Assembly: GCA_001804205.1 (NCBI GenBank) | Contig: MHFM01000053.1 | Span: 39,464-44,918, forward strand | Origin: Omnitrophica bacterium RIFCSPLOWO2_01_FULL_45_10b | Lineage (GTDB): Bacteria > Omnitrophota > Omnitrophia > Omnitrophales > Danuiimicrobiaceae | Length of the DNA stretch: 5,455 bases | Direction of reading: 5' to 3' | Part shown: one piece after another, positions 1 through 5,014 of the stretch | Layout: every line of letters starts with the position of its first letter | How positions within the stretch are numbered: the first letter of the stretch is position 1 | Notes under the pieces: model-generated | Database searches by the model: none | What the model saw: only the letters and a program-made list of their open reading frames with translations | Told to the model about the DNA's origin: nothing | Made by a program: the position numbers and the translations under genes

Positions 1-251
1 GAACCCGGCCCATTCACAAAAACTTCAACTTCTTTCATTCCGTTTTCAATCGCCTTGCGCGCGGCTTGTTCCGAAGCGACTTGGGCCGCGAAAGGGGTGG
101 ATTTTTTAGACCCCTTAAAACCCGCTGTTCCTGCGCTGGACCAGCAAACGGTATTGCCGGCCGGATCGGTAATGGTAATGACCGTATTGTTAAAGGAAGC
201 CAAAATATGCGCAATTCCTTTGGCTATTTGTTTTGTCTTTTTCTTTGCCAT
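1..251 (-). CDS. rpsK: 30S ribosomal protein S11 (5' part, cut by window edge)
   Basis: S11 sits on the platform of the small subunit, binds 16S rRNA and helps form the mRNA exit region near the E site. The visible 83 residues start with a short basic stretch (MAKKKTKQ) and continue into the family core: GIAHILASFNNTVITITD (residues 12-29), then GFKGSKKSTPFAAQVA (44-59) and VFVNGPG at the edge. The N-terminus is shorter than that of E. coli S11. The C-terminal third, including the usual GRE and rRNA-binding tail, lies outside the window. The ATG is preceded by AAAGGAG about 12 nt upstream. It is last of the visible genes in transcription order, 100 nt after rpsM, an unusually long gap here because a palindromic repeat lies between them. 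Identity is sure; truncation is only by the window boundary. Confidence 0.97.
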   Translation of the reverse strand, partial: MAKKKTKQIAKGIAHILASFNNTVITITDPAGNTVCWSSAGTAGFKGSKKSTPFAAQVASEQAARKAIENGMKEVEVFVNGPG

Positions 252-263
252 GATTTAATATTA

Positions 264-270
264 CTCCTTT
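264..270 (-). promoter_or_regulatory. Shine-Dalgarno site of rpsK
   Basis: The minus strand reads AAAGGAG here, 12 nt before the rpsK ATG. The spacing is a little longer than the usual 5-10 nt. The site lies just downstream of the palindromic repeat in the rpsM/rpsK gap, so rpsK keeps its own ribosome binding site even though it is separated from rpsM. Confidence 0.7.
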
Positions 271-272
271 GT

Positions 273-335
273 GTCATTCTGAGGCTGTAAGCCGAAGAAT
301 CTATGACTGAGATCCTTCGCTTCGCTCAGGATGAC
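273..335. repeat. Imperfect palindromic intergenic repeat (REP/MITE-like)
   Basis: On the plus strand GTCATTCTGAG (273-283) pairs with CTCAGGATGAC (325-335), and CGAAGAATCT (293-302) pairs with AGATCCTTCG (310-319), each with a single mismatch that becomes a G-U pair in one of the two RNA strands. The apical spacer is 7 nt. The left arm has an extra mini-hairpin, GGCT-GTA-AGCC (283-293), opposite CTTCG on the right. From general knowledge, the TCATTCTGAG...AAGAATCT type of palindrome recurs as dispersed intergenic repeats in many bacterial genomes, and its chance translations (such as LRFAQDD) appear as spurious ORFs. Here it lies inside an operon, between the rpsM stop and the rpsK ribosome binding site, so it would be co-transcribed and fold into a long hairpin. 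Whether it is mobile cannot be told from one copy. Confidence 0.75.
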
Positions 336-355
336 CCCTTTTTCAAAGGGGTCAT
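331..355 (-). other. Perfect 11-bp hairpin containing the rpsM stop codon
   Basis: The minus strand reads ATGACCCCTTT, loop GAA, then AAAGGGGTCAT. The TGA stop of rpsM is bases 2-4 of the 5' arm. The 3' arm overlaps the end of the adjacent palindromic repeat. No U-tract follows on the minus strand (the next bases are CCTGAGCG), so it does not look like an intrinsic terminator of the operon. It may instead stabilise the 3' end of an upstream mRNA segment, or slow ribosome termination. On the plus strand only four T's follow and no plus-strand gene needs a terminator. Confidence 0.6.
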
Positions 356-741
356 TTTGGCCCTGGCGGCTTTTTCAAAAGTCCACCGACGGTTTTCCGA
401 GGACCCTTTCGGGTTCTCGCATTCGTATGAGTCCTTTGCCCATGAACCGGAAGCCCTTTTAAATGACGAGAGCCCCGATAGCTTCGAATATCAATTAAAC
501 GTTTAATATTCTGTTGATTTTCACGGCGAAGATCGCCTTCCACTTTTAAATTAAACTTTTGAATGGTGGCTGTAATTTGAGCCACTTCTTTATCAGAAAG
601 GTCCTTTGCCCTTTTATTGGGATCCACATTGGCGGCTTTCAAAACCTTGTTTGATATAGGCCGGCCAATTCCATATAAATAAGTGAGGGCAATTTCAGTT
701 CTCTTTTCACGCGGGATGTCTACCCCGAAAATTCTTGGCAT
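352..741 (-). CDS. rpsM: 30S ribosomal protein S13
   Basis: S13 lies in the head of the small subunit, contacts 16S rRNA and L5 of the large subunit, and its tail approaches the P-site tRNA. The 129-residue product starts MPRIFGVDIPREKR, has the helix-hairpin-helix region with YGIGRPISNKVL (22-34), and carries the family signature GLPVHGQRTHTNARTRKG (96-113). It is about ten residues longer than E. coli S13, with an extended basic tail ending in LLKKPPGPK. The start lies 5 nt after the rpmJ stop, with an AGGG-containing stretch inside the end of rpmJ that can serve as ribosome binding site. The stop codon is embedded in a perfect hairpin next to a palindromic repeat, so the last few codons may have been altered when the repeat arrived; this is inference. 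Intact otherwise. Confidence 0.98.
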   Translation of the reverse strand: MPRIFGVDIPREKRTEIALTYLYGIGRPISNKVLKAANVDPNKRAKDLSDKEVAQITATIQKFNLKVEGDLRRENQQNIKRLIDIRSYRGSRHLKGLPVHGQRTHTNARTRKGPRKTVGGLLKKPPGPK

Positions 742-746
742 TGCGA

Positions 747-860
747 TTATCCCTGCCTTTGCTTATGTTTTGGATTCGTGCATGTGACATACACAATGCG
801 CTTGCGGCGCACGATTTTACAATGCTCACAAATCCGTTTTACTGAACTTCTTACCTTCAT
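747..860 (-). CDS. rpmJ: 50S ribosomal protein L36 (zinc-binding form)
   Basis: This 37-codon gene starts MKVRSSVKRICEHCK and ends PKHKQRQG. L36 is the smallest large-subunit protein and binds 23S rRNA. It is the C+ form: C11, C14, C27 and H32 make the Cys-Cys-Cys-His zinc ribbon. It is one residue shorter than E. coli L36, the difference being between C27 and the PKH motif, which is a common length in other bacteria. The ATG has a good GAAGGA ribosome binding site 9 nt upstream in the 15-nt gap after infA. The next gene, rpsM, starts 5 nt after its TAA stop. The infA-rpmJ-rpsM-rpsK order is very widely conserved, which supports the call. Confidence 0.97.
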   Translation of the reverse strand: MKVRSSVKRICEHCKIVRRKRIVYVTCTNPKHKQRQG

Positions 861-869
861 TGCGATAGT

Positions 870-875
870 TCCTTC
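870..875 (-). promoter_or_regulatory. Shine-Dalgarno site of rpmJ
   Basis: The minus strand reads GAAGGA immediately after the infA TAG stop, with 9 nt to the rpmJ ATG. It is one of the clearest ribosome binding sites in the window and fixes the start of the small rpmJ gene. Confidence 0.8.
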
Positions 876-1091
876 CTAAATTCGATACGTAATTCTTCCG
901 CGCGTTAAATCATAGGGAGATAATTCCACCTTCACTCGATCTCCCGAAAGAATCCTAATATAATGCATCCTCATTTTGCCCGAAATATGCGCCAGCACTA
1001 AATGTCCATTGTCCAATTTGACTCGGAACATTGCATTGGGCAGCGGTTCGACAATGGTCCCCTCCACCTCAATGGCATCTTCTTTGGGCAT
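876..1091 (-). CDS. infA: Translation initiation factor IF-1
   Basis: IF-1 binds the A site of the 30S subunit during initiation and works with IF-2 and IF-3 to set the initiator tRNA. The 71-residue product is one OB (S1-like) fold spanning almost the full length. Recognisable blocks are MPKEDAIEVEGTI (1-13), NAMFRVKLDNGH (19-30), AHISGKMRMHYIRILSGD (34-51) and VELSPYDLTRGRI (55-67). Length and sequence closely match the family (72 in E. coli). The ATG follows the map TAA with no base between them (TAAATG), so translation is probably coupled to map; an AGGT 9 nt before the ATG, inside the map tail, is a modest ribosome binding site. The stop is TAG, 15 nt ahead of rpmJ. Confidence 0.98.
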   Translation of the reverse strand: MPKEDAIEVEGTIVEPLPNAMFRVKLDNGHLVLAHISGKMRMHYIRILSGDRVKVELSPYDLTRGRITYRI

Positions 1092-1877
1092 TTAAATAAT
1101 ACCTATTTGATCAGAGGCTGCTTCATAACTCTGCGGCCCCGTTAAATTTTCAGGCCCTTTTTCCGTAAGCGCAATCGTATCTTCGTAATGAGCGGCCCAT
1201 TGACGATCACGCGTCACCACAGTCCAAGCATCCTCCAAAATATCAACTTCCCAACTTCCGGCGGCCACCATGGGCTCAATGGCCAATACAAGGCCTGTTT
1301 CTAATTTAGAGCCCTTCCCGGGCTTTCCAAAATTGGGCACCTGCGGATCTTCGTGCATCGCGCGGCCGATTCCATGCCCCACAAAATCACGGATGACTGA
1401 AAAACCTTGCCCTTCCACAAAATCTTGAACCGCGTAAGAGATATCTCCGATCCGATTTCCAGGCTTCATCTGGGCCATCCCTACATATAAAGCGCGCTGA
1501 GCTGCTTCCATTAATTCACGAGCTTCTTCACTCATCCGCCCAATGGCCCATGTTCGAGCGGAATCACTGACATAACCTTTGTAGACCAACCCAATATCTA
1601 CGCTGAGAAGGTCTCCTTGCTTTAGCTTTCGCTTTGAAGGAATTCCGTGCACAACTTCTTCATTGATCGAGGTGCAAACACATGCCGGATAGCCTCGATA
1701 GCCTTTAAATGCCGGCTTTGCATCTTGGGCGATAATCAACCGTTCTGCTTTTTGATCAATTTCAAGCGTGGCCATTCCTGTTTTGATCGATCGCCTTAAT
1801 TCCTGCAGCACACTTTTAAGGCGCCTGGCGGCTTCACGCATGATGTCAATTTCCTGCTTCGATTTCAAAGAAATCAT
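1092..1877 (-). CDS. map: Methionine aminopeptidase, type I
   Basis: MAP removes the initiator methionine from new proteins at the ribosome exit, using two divalent metal ions. The pita-bread fold and all expected metal and catalytic residues are present (numbered from the ATG at 1877): H77 in VVHGIP, D94 in SVDIG, D105 in SDSART, H168 in GHGIG, E201 in AIEPM and E232 in HYEDT. No N-terminal zinc-finger or SH3-binding extension is seen, so it is the short MAP-Ia type, 261 residues, with an extra tail of about 15 residues after the catalytic domain. An in-frame GTG at 1883, overlapping the adk stop by one base, would add two residues (Met-Val). I chose the ATG because MISLKS is the usual family beginning; neither has a strong ribosome binding site, so coupling to adk termination is likely. 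Its stop touches the infA start. Confidence 0.96.
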   Translation of the reverse strand: MISLKSKQEIDIMREAARRLKSVLQELRRSIKTGMATLEIDQKAERLIIAQDAKPAFKGYRGYPACVCTSINEEVVHGIPSKRKLKQGDLLSVDIGLVYKGYVSDSARTWAIGRMSEEARELMEAAQRALYVGMAQMKPGNRIGDISYAVQDFVEGQGFSVIRDFVGHGIGRAMHEDPQVPNFGKPGKGSKLETGLVLAIEPMVAAGSWEVDILEDAWTVVTRDRQWAAHYEDTIALTEKGPENLTGPQSYEAASDQIGII

Positions 1878-1882
1878 AACCA

Positions 1883-2527
1883 CTAGAAATGCTGCGCCAA
1901 TTCTTCCTGAAGCGGCTTTACTTCCAAGTCACCGTTGACGGCTCGGAGTAATTGACGCTGTTTATAAAATTCAATGAGCGGCGCTGTTTGCCGTTCATAT
2001 ACTTCGAGACGTTTTCGAATGGTTTCGGGCTGGTCGTCTTTCCTCTGAACCAGCGGACTTCCGCACTGATCGCAAATTCCTTCCCGCTTTGGCGGAATAT
2101 TACGAACGTGATAATTGGCATTGCAACGAGCACAGGTTCGCCTTCCGGAAAGCCGGTTAATAATCACCGCCTCCGAAGTATCAAACTCAAGCACTAGATT
2201 AAGCGGTGCTTTATTTTCCTTAAGCATTTCATCTAATGCCTTTGCCTGTTCCACTGTTCTTGGAAAACCATCCAAAATGTATCCTGCTCGAACATCAGGT
2301 TCGCCGAGCCGATCTTTTACCATTTCCACAACCAGATCGTCCGGAACCAATCGGCCATTGTCAATGAACGTCTTGGCGCGTTTTCCCAGAGCCGTCCCAC
2401 TTTGAATCTGAGAGCGCAAAAGATCCCCGGTTGAAATATGCGGAATCCCATACCGCTCGCTTAATATCTTGGCATGAGTTCCTTTTCCAGCTCCCGGAGG
2501 TCCCAAAAGAACAATTCGCCAAGTCAT
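1883..2527 (-). CDS. adk: Adenylate kinase, zinc-lid type
   Basis: Adk catalyses ATP + AMP = 2 ADP in the cytoplasm and balances the adenylate pool. The 214-residue protein has the P-loop GPPGAGKGT (9-17), the AMP-binding TGDLLR (33-38), DGFPR (86-90), and a long LID domain. The LID carries four cysteines in the pattern C132-x2-C135 ... C152-x2-C155, which defines the structural zinc-binding form common in Gram-positive and many other bacteria; E. coli Adk lacks it. RKDDQPETIRKRL (162-174) is the usual conserved helix after the lid. The ATG is 7 nt after a GGGG run that belongs to the inverted repeat of the preceding element, so that element appears to supply the ribosome binding site. The gene lies 138 nt from secY, unlike the tight spacing elsewhere, and its TAG stop abuts or overlaps the map start. 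Confidence 0.98.
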   Translation of the reverse strand: MTWRIVLLGPPGAGKGTHAKILSERYGIPHISTGDLLRSQIQSGTALGKRAKTFIDNGRLVPDDLVVEMVKDRLGEPDVRAGYILDGFPRTVEQAKALDEMLKENKAPLNLVLEFDTSEAVIINRLSGRRTCARCNANYHVRNIPPKREGICDQCGSPLVQRKDDQPETIRKRLEVYERQTAPLIEFYKQRQLLRAVNGDLEVKPLQEELAQHF

Positions 2528-2533
2528 CGTTTT

Positions 2534-2547
2534 ACCCCGTTAGAGAT
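2534..2547. repeat. Terminal inverted repeat, adk-side arm
   Basis: ACCCCGTTAGAGAT on the plus strand, perfect reverse complement of the arm at 2653-2666. On the mRNA strand this arm supplies ACGGGGT, the only purine-rich candidate ribosome binding site for adk. Confidence 0.85.
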
Positions 2548-2551
2548 AGGA

Positions 2552-2572
2552 AACGCTTCCAACCGAAGCGTT
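2552..2572 (-). other. 8-bp hairpin inside the secY/adk element
   Basis: AACGCTTC (2552-2559) and GAAGCGTT (2565-2572) are perfect complements with a 5-nt loop. On the mRNA strand the loop is GGTTG. No T-run follows on either strand, so it is not an intrinsic terminator. It is the strongest inner stem of the element and would stack within the region enclosed by the 14-bp terminal helix. Confidence 0.7.
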
Positions 2573-2652
2573 GCCGTAAATCATGGGAACACCTCATATT
2601 CCCGTTCAAATCTGACCTCATCGAGCTGCATATATATAAAAGCATAGCTTGC

Positions 2653-2666
2653 ATCTCTAACGGGGT
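2653..2666. repeat. Terminal inverted repeat, secY-side arm
   Basis: ATCTCTAACGGGGT on the plus strand, perfect reverse complement of 2534-2547. Its outer base is shared with the secY stop codon (TAA on the minus strand, 2666-2668), so the element begins right at the end of secY. Confidence 0.85.
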
Positions 2667-4012
2667 TAACGGATGCGTGCTCTCAACTTACCTTTTTTGA
2701 TGAAGCCTTCGTAATGGCGCATCAGAAGCTGGGATTCAATTTGCTTCATCGTATCCAAAATAACGCCAACAATAATCAAAAGACCTGTTCCGCCGAAAAA
2801 GCTAGCCACCAAAAACGGGATGTTCAAAATCTTCGGTGAATGCATGATGCTCGGAAAAATAGCAATGATCGCTAGAAAAAGAGCCCCACTAAACGCAATC
2901 CGCGTCATTAAATAATCCAAATGTTCCGCCGTATTTTTTCCGGGCCGTATCCCCGGAATAAAACCGCCGTACTTTTGTAAATTATTGGCTACTTCAATCG
3001 GATTAAATGTAATCGCTGTATAAAAGAACGTGAAAAAAATAATTAAAAATGCTTCAATCGACACGTACAACGCCGAACCTGGCGAAAGGCCCGTCGCGAT
3101 AGATCTAACCATTCCTTGCGAAGGGAGAAATCCGGCAATGGTTGCCGGAAACAAAATCACCGATTGCGCAAAAATAATCGGAATTACTCCCGCTTGATTT
3201 ACTTTAAGCGGAAGATAGGTGCTCTGGCCTCCATACACTCGATGCCCGCGGATTTGCTTTGCGTATTGCACCGGAATTTTCCGCTGCCCTTGAATGATCA
3301 AAATCACACCGACCATCGTTGAAACGAACAGGATAGCCATCAAGCCCAATTTCCAGTATGCAAGCTGTCCAAATTGCACCAGCGAGGTCGTTTGGATAAA
3401 AGCTGTTGGAATACTTTCAATGATGCCTGTGGTAATCAGAACCGACATTCCATTACCGATGCCGTGTTCGTCGATTTGTTCACCAAGCCACATAATAAAC
3501 ACGGTACCGGTGGTGAGCGTCAAAATGGTCATCAATCGGAAGGACCATCCCGGATTCGGCACAATCACCGTTCCTTGAAATGCATTTGGATTTTCAAGCC
3601 AAAGGGAAATAAAAAAGGTTTGGATCAGGGCTAAAATTAATGTCCCATACCGCGTATACTGAATCAGCGTACGCCTGCCTTCTTCTCCGCCTTCTTTAGC
3701 CAGCTTTTCGAGCTGTGGTATCACAACCGTCAGAAGCTGAAGAATAATGGAAGAAGAAATGTAGGGCATGATTCCAAGCGCAAAAACCGTTGCTTTTTGC
3801 AAAGCGCCGCCTGAAAAAAGGGCCATGATCCCAAACAAATTTCCACCTGCGGTACCAGCAATTCTCTGAAAGAATTGGTTCAGCGCATTTCCATCAACGC
3901 CGGGCGTTGGGAGATGCGCTCCTAACCGGTATATCGCTATGATAAAGAGCGTATAAAGAACTTTGCGTCTGAGTTCCGGGATTTTAAAAATGTTCCCAAG
4001 CGCTCGCAGCAT
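2666..4012 (-). CDS. secY: Protein translocase subunit SecY
   Basis: SecY is the channel-forming subunit of the SecYEG translocon in the cytoplasmic membrane; it moves unfolded proteins outward and inserts membrane proteins. The 448-residue product (443 in E. coli) has the usual ten hydrophobic segments, the first near 15-31 and the last near 406-420. Landmarks are the first periplasmic and plug region (about 55-75), MPYISSSIILQLL (82-94), LGEQIDEHGIGNGMS (176-190), QRKIPVQYAKQ (243-253) in the large cytoplasmic loop, and GFIPGIRPGKNT (350-361), whose R356 matches the arginine essential in the C5 loop of E. coli SecY. The start is ATG with no clear ribosome binding site, 13 nt after rplO, reached through a small TGATG arrangement suggesting coupling. 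Its stop coincides with the edge of the inverted-repeat element before adk. Confidence 0.98.
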   Translation of the reverse strand: MLRALGNIFKIPELRRKVLYTLFIIAIYRLGAHLPTPGVDGNALNQFFQRIAGTAGGNLFGIMALFSGGALQKATVFALGIMPYISSSIILQLLTVVIPQLEKLAKEGGEEGRRTLIQYTRYGTLILALIQTFFISLWLENPNAFQGTVIVPNPGWSFRLMTILTLTTGTVFIMWLGEQIDEHGIGNGMSVLITTGIIESIPTAFIQTTSLVQFGQLAYWKLGLMAILFVSTMVGVILIIQGQRKIPVQYAKQIRGHRVYGGQSTYLPLKVNQAGVIPIIFAQSVILFPATIAGFLPSQGMVRSIATGLSPGSALYVSIEAFLIIFFTFFYTAITFNPIEVANNLQKYGGFIPGIRPGKNTAEHLDYLMTRIAFSGALFLAIIAIFPSIMHSPKILNIPFLVASFFGGTGLLIIVGVILDTMKQIESQLLMRHYEGFIKKGKLRARIR

Positions 4013-4025
4013 CAGAATATGGCCA

Positions 4026-4457
4026 TCACTTCTTTTCGATCAAAAGGGCTTCGCCGCCCGCCTTTTCAATTGCTTCTTTTGCCTGAGCGCTAAACCGATG
4101 GGCCTGGACTTTCAATTTATGTGTCAATTTTCCTCTGCCCAGCACTTTTAAGCCTGCTTCCAAGCGTTTAATCACTTTATTTTGAAGCAACCAGTCAGGT
4201 GAAACTTCAGAAACCTTCAATTGATCCAATTGATCTAAATTCACAATCGCATATTCTTTATGGTTCGGCTGATGAAAACCCCGTTTCGGAAATCTCTGAT
4301 GCATCGGAGTCTGTCCGCCTTCAAAGGCAGGACGCTGATGGAATCCCGAACGAGCACGTTGGCCTTTATGGCCCTTGGTTGAGGTTTTTCCGTGTCCGGA
4401 ACTTTCGCCTCGGCCAAGCCGCTTAGGTTTTTTTTGATAGGGCACCTTGCTCCTCAT
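4026..4457 (-). CDS. rplO: 50S ribosomal protein L15
   Basis: L15 is a late-assembly protein of the large subunit that stabilises 23S rRNA with a long basic N-terminal extension. The 143-residue product shows the glycine- and lysine-rich arm GRGESSGHGKTSTKGHKGQR (15-34), FEGGQTPMHQRFPKRGF (45-61) and a globular end with KVQAHRFSAQAKEAIEKAGG (116-135). The very first segment is short: the usual start with a leucine-rich 'LxxLxPxxG' stretch before the KRxGRG motif is replaced by MRSKVPYQKKPKRLGRG. The upstream in-frame sequence is open but offers no nearby start codon, so the ATG is well supported. It overlaps the rpsE stop by 4 nt (ATGA), which indicates translational coupling and leaves no room for rpmD. 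Confidence 0.97.
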   Translation of the reverse strand: MRSKVPYQKKPKRLGRGESSGHGKTSTKGHKGQRARSGFHQRPAFEGGQTPMHQRFPKRGFHQPNHKEYAIVNLDQLDQLKVSEVSPDWLLQNKVIKRLEAGLKVLGRGKLTHKLKVQAHRFSAQAKEAIEKAGGEALLIEKK

Positions 4458-5008
4458 GCTACGCTGCCGCCTTCTTCTGTCTTGCGTCCTTTGTCGTCCA
4501 TCATAAGGTTCTGCAATCCTGAAAGCGTTGCCTTCAATACATTAATGGCATTGTCACTGCCCAAACTTTTGGTCAAAATATCCTTAATACCGCAACATTC
4601 GCAAACAGCTCGAACCGCCCCACCCGCAATAACGCCTGTACCGGGAGCCGCTGGTTTTAGAAGCACTTTCGCTGCGCCATAATGACCGATAATTTCATGA
4701 GGTATTGTGGTGTTGCGAAGTGAGATCGGGATTTGTTTTTTGCGCGCGACCGCAAGCGATTTACGAATGGCATCGGAAACCTCGCTTGCTTTTTCAAGTG
4801 CAAAACCCACCTTCCCCTGCCCATTGCCAACCACAACTAAAGCGCTAAAATGAAACCGCCGGCCGCCTTTTACCACTTTGGCGATTCGGTTAATTTGTAT
4901 CACCTTTTCAAATTGCCCCGCGTCGGCTGCAATTGCGGGAGACGGACGGACTGCTCTTTCCGTTGTTTCTTTAGTCGTTTGTTCTGATTCAATCAATGGA
5001 TGCTCCAC
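4454..5008 (-). CDS. rpsE: 30S ribosomal protein S5
   Basis: S5 lies on the solvent side of the small subunit near the mRNA entry tunnel; it contributes to decoding accuracy and mRNA unwinding. Numbered from the GTG at 5008 (184 residues), an acidic, variable leader of about 34 residues precedes the N-terminal double-stranded-RNA-binding-like domain with VVKGGRRFHFSALVVVGNGQGKVGFALEKA (45-74), followed by the C-terminal domain with KPAAPGTGVIAGGAVRAV (118-135) and GIKDILTKSLGS (140-151). Three cysteines cluster in CECCG (136-140), where E. coli has none. The coordinates use the most upstream start; ribosome binding site spacing favours an in-frame TTG at 4996 (180 residues). It follows rplR by 6 nt and overlaps rplO by 4 nt; rpmD is not between them. 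Confidence 0.97.
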   Translation of the reverse strand: MEHPLIESEQTTKETTERAVRPSPAIAADAGQFEKVIQINRIAKVVKGGRRFHFSALVVVGNGQGKVGFALEKASEVSDAIRKSLAVARKKQIPISLRNTTIPHEIIGHYGAAKVLLKPAAPGTGVIAGGAVRAVCECCGIKDILTKSLGSDNAINVLKATLSGLQNLMMDDKGRKTEEGGSVA

Positions 5009-5013
5009 TCCTC
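5003..5013 (-). promoter_or_regulatory. Ribosome binding region of rpsE (start ambiguous)
   Basis: The minus strand reads GAGGAGTGGAG. GAGGAG (5013-5008) touches and overlaps the GTG at 5008, which is too close to direct initiation there. The GGAG at 5006-5003 lies 6 nt before an in-frame TTG at 4996, a normal spacing. This suggests that S5 actually starts at the TTG, four codons downstream of the longest reading. Confidence 0.5.
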
Positions 5014-5014
5014 G

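Larger units (their letters stand above)
2532..2668. mobile_element. Putative miniature inverted-repeat element in the secY/adk gap
   Basis: Plus-strand ACCCCGTTAGAGAT (2534-2547) is the exact reverse complement of ATCTCTAACGGGGT (2653-2666), giving perfect 14-bp inverted repeats about 105 nt apart. Outside the 13-bp core (CCCCGTTAGAGAT) a TTA triplet stands on each side (2532-2534 and 2666-2668), as a 3-bp target duplication would. Removing one TTA and the inner 131 nt would give secY-TAA-AACG-ATG-adk, the same tight spacing as the other junctions. The interior has an 8-bp hairpin (2552-2559 with 2565-2572) and two weaker ones (2585-2589 with 2599-2603; 2624-2629 with 2642-2649, bulged). No transposase is encoded. 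The alternative is a native multi-branched RNA closed by the 14-bp helix. The structure is seen directly; mobility is inferred, and a 3-bp duplication alone is weak evidence. Confidence 0.55.

Noticed and set aside
55..290. Two overlapping plus-strand ORFs opposite rpsK
   Set aside because: They are antisense to a clear S11 gene, have no ribosome binding site or family likeness, and run into the repeat.
331..360. Intrinsic terminator after rpsM
   Set aside because: The hairpin is strong but there is no U-run on the minus strand; on the plus strand there are only four T's and no gene to end.
303..506. Plus-strand ORF starting in the palindromic repeat and running antisense into rpsM
   Set aside because: Its first residues (MTEILRFAQDD) are a typical chance translation of this repeat type, and the rest is the shadow of rpsM.
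2614..2665. Promoter for adk within the element (TATATAT, minus strand)
   Set aside because: The -10-like TATATAT has no convincing -35 box at 16-18 nt (TTAGAG matches poorly); the A/T run alone is not enough.
2431..2700. Plus-strand ORF across the adk start, the element and the secY end
   Set aside because: It is antisense to two real genes and the element, with no recognisable family; open by chance.
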